A stretch of 38,107 bases of DNA, taken from Oscillospiraceae bacterium. GTDB lineage: Bacteria > Bacillota > Clostridia > Oscillospirales > CAG-272. This document shows, in pieces, positions 32,812 to 38,107 of the stretch. The translations under genes and the position numbers were made by a program. The stretch spans positions 1-38,107 of the forward strand of contig SVRK01000018.1 in assembly GCA_015064855.1 (NCBI GenBank), written 5' to 3'. The notes under the pieces are model-generated. The model was given only the letters and a program-made list of their open reading frames with translations, was not told the DNA's origin and searched no databases. Position 1 is the first letter of the stretch, and each line of letters starts with the position of its first letter.

Positions 32812-32837
32812 AAAAAAAGCCACATTAAGTGGCTTTT
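32812..32837 (-). terminator. Terminator of nagB
   Basis: On the minus strand AAAAGCCAC, loop TTAAT, GTGGCTTTTTTT. It starts 5 bases after the nagB stop. Confidence 0.88.
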
Positions 32838-32841
32838 AAAA

Positions 32842-33552
32842 TTAATTTTCGCTATATATTACAGTAACGTCCTTATGTAGCTGCAAAATAGATGCAGGAA
32901 CCATGGGTGTGATAGGGCCGAAGAATGCCTTCTCTACTATTTCCTTTTTATTTTTGCCATTAGCAATTAACAAAACCTTTTTGGCTTGCATAATTGAGTA
33001 CATACCCATTGTAATTGCTTGCTTCGGTACTTCATCCTTTGATTGGAAGAAACGAGAGTTTGCTTCAATTGTTGACTCGTCAAGCTTTACAACGTGAGTT
33101 TCCTTTGTAAAAAACTCATCCGGCTCATTAAATCCAATATGACCGTCAAGACCGATACCGAGGAGCTGAATATCGGTTCCTCCAAGGTCCTCAATCATTT
33201 TATCGTATGACTCACCCTCCGCATCTAAGTCTTCAACACAACCATTTGGCACGAAGGTTTTTTCTATATTAATATTGATATACTGAAATAAATTCTTGTT
33301 CATAAAATAACGATAGCTTTGGTCGTTTGAGCCGTCAAGTCCAACGTACTCGTCCAGATTAACAGAGGTTACTTCCTTGAAATCAAGCTCGCCTCTATTA
33401 TATTTTTCAATTAAGCGCGCATATGTGCCCAAGGGTGATGAGCCAGTTGCAAGACCTAAAACTGCATTGCTCTTATTCTTTACCACATCAGCGATAATAT
33501 CCGCCGCCAAATTGCTCATTTTCTCATAGCTATCAACCTTAATAAAATTCAT
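32842..33552 (-). CDS. nagB: Glucosamine-6-phosphate deaminase
   Basis: Converts glucosamine 6-phosphate to fructose 6-phosphate and ammonia, linking amino-sugar use to glycolysis. 236 residues, in the range of short Gram-positive NagB enzymes. The substrate loop LGLATGSSPLGTY, the NLDEYVGL segment and the catalytic GIGLDGHIGFNEP are intact. AGGAGG precedes the ATG. It is monocistronic, with its own promoter and terminator. No nagA is in the window. Confidence 0.96.
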   Translation of the reverse strand: MNFIKVDSYEKMSNLAADIIADVVKNKSNAVLGLATGSSPLGTYARLIEKYNRGELDFKEVTSVNLDEYVGLDGSNDQSYRYFMNKNLFQYININIEKTFVPNGCVEDLDAEGESYDKMIEDLGGTDIQLLGIGLDGHIGFNEPDEFFTKETHVVKLDESTIEANSRFFQSKDEVPKQAITMGMYSIMQAKKVLLIANGKNKKEIVEKAFFGPITPMVPASILQLHKDVTVIYSEN

Positions 33553-33561
33553 TTTTCGTCC

Positions 33562-33592
33562 TCCTAAAATCAGCCATAAGGCTACTCTGATT
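33562..33592 (-). promoter_or_regulatory. Hairpin in the nagB leader
   Basis: On the minus strand, AATC...AGCC-TTAT-GGCT-GATT can fold between the promoter and the AGGAGG site: inner AGCC/GGCT, outer AATC/GATT with a 5-base bulge. It is small and could be incidental. Confidence 0.3.
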
Positions 33593-33593
33593 A

Positions 33594-33622
33594 ATTATAC
33601 CGCATTATAATAAAAATGTCAA
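33594..33622 (-). promoter_or_regulatory. Promoter of nagB
   Basis: On the minus strand TTGACA (33622-33617), 17 bases, TATAAT (33599-33594): perfect consensus, about 42 bases before the ATG. Confidence 0.8.
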
Positions 33623-33666
33623 TAAGATATATTGCAAACAAAAAAAACAGACACGTAGTTGAGTAT

Positions 33667-34491
33667 TTACATTGTTTTTTTGTAATTATCAGGGGTTTGA
33701 TCAAAATTATAATTGGGCATATCTGGTGTTATTCCATTCATTTCTTGCATAACGTGATATGCTACCTTATGTAACCTTTCTACCTCTTCATTTTTGGGCT
33801 TGTCCTTGTTTGGCACGAGTGGTTCACCAATATGTACGTCAACCATTGGCCATTTTGTAAATAGCTTTGTAATACCCTTTCGTTCTCTAAAAGACATAGT
33901 GATTGGAATTATAGGTCTATCGTATTTAACTGCAAACTTAAAAACTGCGTTTTTAAGAGGACGAATATCTGGATAGAAAAGCCACATTGAGCCTTCTGGA
34001 TAAAAATGCATCCATTTTTTGCTTACTAATATATCCTCCATCGCAATCTTGAACTTCCGCATAGCTTTGATATTATCTGTAGGAATCGGTATGCCCCCCG
34101 CCCATTTTACCATCCATGCCTCAGAGCCAAGAAAATTGTCCTTCCATCCAGGGAAATTAACAAGATGTGGGCGAATTGCTTTAAGCACACATATGTAGTC
34201 CCATTTAAAAACGTGATTTGAAATTGTTATAGCGCCATTTTTCAAGAGCTTTTTGTTCTTTTTTATGTTCTTTTTGCCTTTAATTCTAACGCCAAATGCA
34301 AATGTGCAAACCGGAAAAACCAAAAAGTTCATGGCGCACCAAAATGTTACCCTTTTAATCCAAGGAAAAAAGCCCTTTGGTAAATAATTATAATTCTCAT
34401 CAAAGGAAATATTTCTTGGGTTTTTGACGGTAATCATATGTTGGTCGCATTTTTCGGGGTACTCATATCCCAAGTTGTGTCTATAATACAT
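33667..34491 (-). CDS. Lysophospholipid (1-acylglycerol-3-phosphate) acyltransferase family protein
   Basis: 274 residues, PlsC-type. The catalytic H-X4-D motif is NHVFKWDY, followed by the glycerol-phosphate motif FYPEGSMWLF (EGS) and PIIPITMSFRERKG. One hydrophobic region before the motif (VTFWCAMNFLVFPVCTFAF) should anchor it to the inner membrane. It probably acylates position 2 of lysophosphatidic acid in phospholipid synthesis. Other acceptors are possible. AGGTGA overlaps the stop of the HAD gene 3 bp upstream, so the two are a translationally linked pair. Confidence 0.87.
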   Translation of the reverse strand: MYYRHNLGYEYPEKCDQHMITVKNPRNISFDENYNYLPKGFFPWIKRVTFWCAMNFLVFPVCTFAFGVRIKGKKNIKKNKKLLKNGAITISNHVFKWDYICVLKAIRPHLVNFPGWKDNFLGSEAWMVKWAGGIPIPTDNIKAMRKFKIAMEDILVSKKWMHFYPEGSMWLFYPDIRPLKNAVFKFAVKYDRPIIPITMSFRERKGITKLFTKWPMVDVHIGEPLVPNKDKPKNEEVERLHKVAYHVMQEMNGITPDMPNYNFDQTPDNYKKTM

Positions 34492-34494
34492 AAT

Positions 34495-35295
34495 TCACCT
34501 GTTTTTTAACACAATCATAAGCTCGCGTGCGCTTTCCATTGCGTAGTCGGGCTTGATATCGGATTTCTCAAGTATTTCGTAGGTGGTTTCACCACTCATA
34601 ACTAAAATAGTTGTAACGTCGGCATTTACACCACTGCGAATATCAGTATAAATTCTATCGCCAATAACAACCGTTTCTTCCTTCTTATATCCTGTGTGGT
34701 CCATTGCCAAAATCGGCATAAGCGGTTCGGGCTTACCAATAACAAGCGGACGTCTGCCCGAAACGTTATAAAGCATATCGCAAACGCTACCACAGTCAGG
34801 AACGGAGCCGAACTCTGTTGGGCAAACGTAATCAGGATTGGTTGCGATATATGGAATATCTGGTCTTGAAAGCAACAATTTAGACACGTCCTCTAGCTTT
34901 TTAAATGTTAGCTCCGTGTCAAAGCCCATAACGACAACCTCAACATCATCTAAATTTTCGGTAATTGTATATCCGTTTGAGATTAATTCGTCCTTCAAGG
35001 ATTGAGTGCCACAAACGTAAAGCGTTGCGCCCTTATGGTGTTTATTTAAATAGTAGCCTGTCGCTTGAGATGATGTGATAAAATCATTATATTCCGCCTC
35101 AATACCAAGTCTTTTTAGCTTTTTTATATAATCAACAACGCTTTTCGATGAATTGTTGGTCATAAACATATATTTGCCACCGTTTTTCTTTATTGTCTCA
35201 AGTAGCTCATTTGTAAAATCGTATAGCCTGTCCCCTAGGTATAAGGTGCCATCCATATCGAAAAGAAATAGCTTTTTTTCTCTTAATTTTTCCAT
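34495..35295 (-). CDS. HAD-IIA family phosphatase (NagD-like)
   Basis: 266 residues. The nucleophile motif FLFDMDGTLYLGD (first Asp), the second motif MFMTNNSSKS, and the metal motif VVIGDRIYTDI with the C2 cap between. The family removes phosphate from small molecules such as nucleotides, glycerol phosphate or p-nitrophenyl phosphate; substrate unknown. AAGGTGG precedes the ATG. Coupling to an acyltransferase suggests lipid-precursor metabolism, an inference only. Confidence 0.9.
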   Translation of the reverse strand: MEKLREKKLFLFDMDGTLYLGDRLYDFTNELLETIKKNGGKYMFMTNNSSKSVVDYIKKLKRLGIEAEYNDFITSSQATGYYLNKHHKGATLYVCGTQSLKDELISNGYTITENLDDVEVVVMGFDTELTFKKLEDVSKLLLSRPDIPYIATNPDYVCPTEFGSVPDCGSVCDMLYNVSGRRPLVIGKPEPLMPILAMDHTGYKKEETVVIGDRIYTDIRSGVNADVTTILVMSGETTYEILEKSDIKPDYAMESARELMIVLKNR

Positions 35296-35315
35296 TTTTT
35301 CACCACCTTGCTTGT

Positions 35316-35344
35316 ATTATAGCATATACTTTAGAAAGTTGCAA
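35316..35344 (-). promoter_or_regulatory. Promoter of the HAD-acyltransferase pair
   Basis: On the minus strand TTGCAA (35344-35339), 17 bases, TATAAT (35321-35316), about 20 bases before the start codon. It follows directly on the terminator of the LysM-CAP gene. Confidence 0.7.
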
Positions 35345-35345
35345 T

Positions 35346-35371
35346 AAAAAAGAGCGCCTTTGCGCTCTTTT
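35346..35371 (-). terminator. Terminator of the LysM-CAP gene
   Basis: AAAAAAGAGCGC, loop CTTT, GCGCTCTTTTTT (through 35373): a 12-bp perfect stem overlapping the stop codon region of the gene. Confidence 0.88.
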
Positions 35372-35980
35372 TTATCCTATAAACATTTGTGTCCAGTAGT
35401 GTCCGTTAGAAACATACCCTACTCCAATTTTAGCAAACGATTTATTCAATATGTTCGCCCTGTGTCCGGATGAGTTCATCCATGCGTTCACCACTTCACT
35501 AGGTGTTTTTTGACCCTTTGCGATGTTTTCACCGGCGATTCTATATGAAATTCCAAAACTCCTCATCATATCAAATGGTGAGCCATATGTAGGACTTGTA
35601 TGTGAAAAATAGCCCTTATCCTTCATATCTTGTGATTTATAGCGTGCAATGCGAGATAACTGCCAGTCACTTTCAAGCGACTTTAAGCCTTGCTTGCTTC
35701 TCTCCACATTCACAAGTCTAACTACCTCTTGTTCGTACGCAGTTACGCTTGAATCGGTTGTTGGAATATATAATTTGTCCCCAGGGTAAATCAAATCAGG
35801 ATTTTTGATGTGGGTATTCGCACTCCTAATCTCGGAAAGACCAACCTCATATTTAACGGCAATTTTCCACATTGTGTCTCCCTTTTGGACTGTGTGTGTC
35901 AAATTTGCGGCAGATACACTCATTAAAAACGCAGTAATCATCATCGCCACAGAAAGTATAAATATATACAGCCTTTTCAT
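35372..35980 (-). CDS. Secreted LysM-CAP domain protein (SafA/YkwD-like)
   Basis: 202 residues. A signal peptide (residues 1-24, LSVAMMITAFLMSVSA) is followed by one LysM domain at about 28-73 (HTVQKGDTMWKIAVKYEV...GDKLYIP), which should bind cell-wall glycan. A CAP/SCP domain occupies about 80-202, with HTSPTYGSPFDMM, GENIAKG and HRANIL motifs. In spore formers such proteins act in spore coat or wall maturation (YkwD). AAGGAGG precedes the ATG. The function is inferred from domains only; no catalytic activity is established for the family. Confidence 0.92.
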   Translation of the reverse strand: MKRLYIFILSVAMMITAFLMSVSAANLTHTVQKGDTMWKIAVKYEVGLSEIRSANTHIKNPDLIYPGDKLYIPTTDSSVTAYEQEVVRLVNVERSKQGLKSLESDWQLSRIARYKSQDMKDKGYFSHTSPTYGSPFDMMRSFGISYRIAGENIAKGQKTPSEVVNAWMNSSGHRANILNKSFAKIGVGYVSNGHYWTQMFIG

Positions 35981-36008
35981 TTACTGTACCTCCTTAAATT
36001 ATTTCAAG

Positions 36009-36038
36009 CACCCCTATTTTTAACCACAGGGTGGGGTG
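36009..36038 (-). promoter_or_regulatory. Leader hairpin of the LysM-CAP gene
   Basis: On the minus strand CACCCC (36038-36033) pairs with GGGGTG (36014-36009). It lies between the predicted transcription start near 36044 and the AAGGAGG site. The loop contains CCCTGTGG and could pair further. Function unknown. Confidence 0.4.
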
Positions 36039-36050
36039 TTTGTCCCCTTT

Positions 36051-36080
36051 ATTATACCATACCCCACCTCTAGGTTTCAA
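36051..36080 (-). promoter_or_regulatory. Promoter of the LysM-CAP gene
   Basis: On the minus strand TTGAAA (36080-36075), 18 bases, TATAAT (36056-36051), with TATGG before the -10 (extended -10). It is about 70 bases upstream of the ATG. Confidence 0.6.
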
Positions 36081-36126
36081 ATGTAATATATGGTAGGGCT
36101 TTGCAAAAACAAAAAAGCAGACACTG

Positions 36127-36147
36127 AACTGAACCCCATTTAGTTCA
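36127..36147. repeat. Inverted repeat, possible insertion-sequence end remnant
   Basis: TGAACT and AGTTCA bracket GAACCCCATTT (around 36125-36147). The TGAACTGAACCCC form reminds me of IS3-family terminal repeats, but no transposase is present nearby. Low confidence. Confidence 0.25.
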
Positions 36148-36178
36148 CAAAGAATAAAAAACCACAAACATCTTATGG

Positions 36179-36184
36179 TATAAT
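36179..36184 (+). promoter_or_regulatory. Extended -10 promoter element for a plus-strand transcript
   Basis: TATAAT (36179-36184) preceded by TATGG gives an extended -10. No good -35 box is 17 bases upstream (A-rich). Initiation would fall near 36191. Confidence 0.45.
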
Positions 36185-36190
36185 GAAACC

Positions 36191-36353
36191 ATGGGAGGTT
36201 TTTCATTTTCGGGCATAGTCTTCATACTACTGGCAACACACAAGTGTGTTTTAAAACGACCGGCCAGTCACGCATAATGTTACTGGCTACCCATTAAATG
36301 GATCGCGTGAGTCTAGTATACAGAAAAAGGTCTTCTAGATTACGAAGACCTTT
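36191..36353 (+). ncRNA. Possible short structured transcript of unknown function
   Basis: About 163 nt from the extended -10 to the terminator. CACAC/GTGTG (36237-36248) forms a small hairpin. GGCCAGT (36262-36268) can pair with ACTGGCT (36281-36287). CACGC (36269-36273), inside that loop, can pair with GCGTG (36305-36309), making a pseudoknot-like arrangement. CCAT/ATGG (36291-36301) forms another hairpin. There is no protein homology I recognise. A leaderless 28-codon frame (36191-36277) is possible but unsupported. It could be an RNA gene, a leader remnant or relic of a mobile element. Confidence 0.35.
36326..36353. terminator. Bidirectional terminator at the end of the small transcript and the ADP-ribosylglycohydrolase gene
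   Basis: AAAGGTCTTC (36326-36335) and GAAGACCTTT (36344-36353) form a 10-bp perfect stem with an 8-base loop. T runs are better on the minus strand (CCTTTTTC), so it mainly serves the gene ending at 36381. Confidence 0.8.
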
Positions 36354-36380
36354 ATATCTGTTTTTTGTTATTTAAAATAA

Positions 36381-37313
36381 CTATTTCCATGACAATTCTG
36401 TTCTTTTACAAACATCTAGCAAATAATCTTTTTTTATCAAAGTGTCTAGCCATTCTATAGGTATGTTTTTCATACCATATATAATTCCAGCCATTGAGCC
36501 TGCTATTGCCGCTACAGTGTCTGTATCTCTGCCTAAATTCACGGCCTTCAAAACCGTTTCCTTGTAGCTTTTTGAACTTAAAACACACCACACGGCTGCT
36601 TCCAAGGTATGAACTGCATATCCACTGCTTTCAATCAACCCAACATCTAGCATTTCTATTCTTGAAAACAAAAGACGTTCAAATGCTGGAAGCTCTTCTT
36701 CAAATTTGAACAATCTAGCCGATTTTTTCAGTCCTCGCCTAACCGCTTTTAGGCTAGGGCTTTTAAAAAGCTCAAACAAAACCATGGCATATATTTTGCA
36801 CGCAAGTATTGCGCGCGGATGGGAATGAGTCAAGCAAGAGCAATTTGAAATCTCCTTCATTCTATCATAAAAATCCATTTTGTGATAAAGTTCATAAAGG
36901 ACAATTGGTAACATTCTCATTAAAGACCCATTTCCAATGCTATTTTCATGCGATTCTCCGCACTGTAAGGGTTCACATTGATTATAGTGATAATTATATA
37001 TTGCTGTATTAATTGTATTTCCGCAATCAAACGTTACACCGCATGGCGTATATGAGCCCTTCATTCTCCAATCGCAGAAATTTTTCATTATCAAGTCATA
37101 ATCAATTTTTATCATAATTGCCTCTAACGTGGCAATTACCATACTTGTATCATCGGACCAAGAGCCTGCAGGAACTCCATAAGTTCCATATCCAATCATA
37201 GAACAAACGGGATTTTTTTGTAAGTATTCTCTGCTTTTCCCCTCAACCGGCACTCCCAGCGCATCAGCGACCGCAAAACCCATTACTGAATTTTGTACTA
37301 ATGACTTTTTCAT
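36381..37313 (-). CDS. ADP-ribosylglycohydrolase family protein (DraG-like)
   Basis: 310 residues. Metal-binding signatures of the family are intact: the N-terminal FAVADALGVPVEGKSRE, SWSDDTSMVIATL with the Asp pair, and the C-terminal NLGRDTDTVAAIAGSMAGIIYG. It also has the central NGSLMRMLPI and SHPRAILACK segments. Members hydrolyse ADP-ribose from Arg on proteins, or from small substrates. The substrate here is unknown, and no ADP-ribosyltransferase is seen nearby. The ribosome site is weak (AAAGAGAG). It follows a membrane protein gene by 13 bp. Confidence 0.9.
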   Translation of the reverse strand: MKKSLVQNSVMGFAVADALGVPVEGKSREYLQKNPVCSMIGYGTYGVPAGSWSDDTSMVIATLEAIMIKIDYDLIMKNFCDWRMKGSYTPCGVTFDCGNTINTAIYNYHYNQCEPLQCGESHENSIGNGSLMRMLPIVLYELYHKMDFYDRMKEISNCSCLTHSHPRAILACKIYAMVLFELFKSPSLKAVRRGLKKSARLFKFEEELPAFERLLFSRIEMLDVGLIESSGYAVHTLEAAVWCVLSSKSYKETVLKAVNLGRDTDTVAAIAGSMAGIIYGMKNIPIEWLDTLIKKDYLLDVCKRTELSWK

Positions 37314-37326
37314 ACGTCAGCTCTCT

Positions 37327-38073
37327 TTAGTTTCTATGAAAGATAGATACTATCTTAAAAAATATAAAGAGAACGGATATTGTCAATATATGTATTGTGG
37401 CATAAATTACGAACATTAAGCTTCCTGAAATAAACATCATTGAAGAACTGCCCAATTTTAGCCATTTCATAAATGACATAAGCGGTAGCGTTTTAAACGT
37501 TGTAAAACCATCCTTAACATATGTAACGCTTTCACTAAAATAGTTCTTTATAATTTGAACAAATTCTCTGTATCCTGATTGTGTTATATAAGCAGACAAA
37601 ATCGTTGCCGAGCTATAATAAGACTCTCTAATTCTAGTGTAATAATTTTTTGTTGATACACCTATGGATATTCCCAAACCTGCCAAAGCAAAAAATACGC
37701 ACGCTAAAGCAAGGGCAGTTAGTACTAGTGCTATTACAAGCAGAATCAAGCTCAAGTCTAGAAGCACAATGGATAATGAAGCCAGCGTACCGAAAATCAA
37801 AACAGAAAGTGCGGAAAATAGACATATCCATTTTCTAAAGCTTAAGAATCTATAAGAGCCGAACATCATAAACAAGTCCTTTATGTTGCCAATGTTGTAG
37901 CCCCACGCACATTTAATTGTTTCCCAGCTTACGTTTATCCACTTGTAAGCAAAATTCGGAATAATCCAATTGCTTGGCTTGGACACATAACCATAATTAT
38001 TAATGCTGTCTCTTAAGGCTACTACGTAATTTCTAATTGTTAGTATAGTACCAATAAGAAGGCTGATAAGCAA
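37327..38073 (-). CDS. Multi-spanning membrane protein of unknown function
   Basis: 248 residues. A hydrophobic start (1-13), a loop of about 65 residues rich in Tyr, Asn and Trp, two strong membrane segments at about 82-104 and 106-135, a polar loop of about 65 residues, and a C-terminal pair at about 205-245. The frame opens with TTG at 38073, with only a weak GGA upstream, and an in-frame stop lies 25-27 bases further upstream (38100-38098). So the start is uncertain, but the frame is not cut by the window edge. I recognise no family. It lies upstream of ADP-ribosylglycohydrolase, likely in the same transcript. Confidence 0.6.
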   Translation of the reverse strand: MLISLLIGTILTIRNYVVALRDSINNYGYVSKPSNWIIPNFAYKWINVSWETIKCAWGYNIGNIKDLFMMFGSYRFLSFRKWICLFSALSVLIFGTLASLSIVLLDLSLILLVIALVLTALALACVFFALAGLGISIGVSTKNYYTRIRESYYSSATILSAYITQSGYREFVQIIKNYFSESVTYVKDGFTTFKTLPLMSFMKWLKLGSSSMMFISGSLMFVIYATIHILTISVLFIFFKIVSIFHRN

Positions 38074-38107
38074 AATTATTCCAAATATGCAGTCCCTTCA
38101 ACACACA

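Noticed and set aside
32753..32841. Fluoride riboswitch upstream of the ClC gene
   Set aside because: The 90-base spacer holds only a promoter-like sequence and the nagB terminator; none of the fluoride riboswitch landmarks is visible.
1..38107. CRISPR array, prophage or intact transposon
   Set aside because: No regularly spaced direct repeats of 25-40 bases, no phage structural or integrase genes, and no transposase frame were seen.

Overview
The window looks like an ordinary chromosomal stretch of a low-GC, strictly anaerobic Firmicute, most likely an uncultured gut clostridium. Supporting this are AT-rich DNA, strong AGGAGG-type ribosome binding sites, TTGACA-17-TATAAT promoters, a T-box leader, a tetrahydrofolate riboswitch, a type II pantothenate kinase, a flavin reductase-rubredoxin fusion, formate-tetrahydrofolate ligase, and a BspA-like lipoprotein with an Asp/Ser/Thr/Glu-rich linker. 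Genus cannot be told from the sequence. No phage, plasmid, CRISPR array or intact transposon is visible.

Layout. 1-391: AT-rich spacer with small dispersed palindromic repeats. 392-5122 (minus): fhs, tsaE, tsaB, rpiB, araA as one operon (one-carbon metabolism, t6A tRNA modification, pentose isomerases). 5302-8739 (plus): large secreted lipoprotein with a transglutaminase-like domain and BspA-type leucine-rich repeats. 8740-9165: terminator, a cluster of hairpins, and tRNA-Arg(CCG). 9164-11000 (minus): pantothenate kinase and a methyltransferase-fold protein. 11290-13055 (minus): Gfo/Idh/MocA oxidoreductase and a ThuA-like protein, divergent from ung (plus). 13910-15392 (minus): birA and bioY. 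15482-17675 (minus): an LCP-like membrane protein and an RluA-type pseudouridine synthase. 17811-19112 (plus): mtaB. 19148-24712 (minus): a polysaccharide-type ABC exporter, sugar-phosphate transferase, GT4 glycosyltransferase, NfeD and SPFH proteins. 24812-26629 (minus): an in-frame fusion of a folate ECF S-component (FolT) and folylpolyglutamate synthase (FolC) behind a THF riboswitch, divergent from a metal exporter with a Fur-like operator (plus). 28286-27864 (minus): small membrane protein. 28401-31094 (plus): T-box, thrS and a flavin reductase-rubredoxin. 31142-35980 (minus): ClC transporter, nagB, a HAD phosphatase-acyltransferase pair, and a LysM-CAP secreted protein. 36000-36380: a promoter, a possible structured small transcript and a terminator. 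36381-38073 (minus): ADP-ribosylglycohydrolase and a membrane protein of unknown function.

Themes. Folate and one-carbon supply recurs (fhs, folT-folC, THF riboswitch). So does tRNA metabolism: tsaE and tsaB for t6A, mtaB for ms2t6A, thrS with its T-box, and tRNA-Arg. Envelope functions are the polysaccharide exporter, LysM-CAP protein, LCP-like protein and BspA lipoprotein. I do not see a clear-cut new multi-gene system. The most unusual items are the FolT-FolC fusion with a possible internal start, the short structured transcript near 36191-36353, the hairpin cluster at 8851-9054, the catalytically degenerate LCP-like protein, and the ClC protein with altered anion-selectivity motifs.
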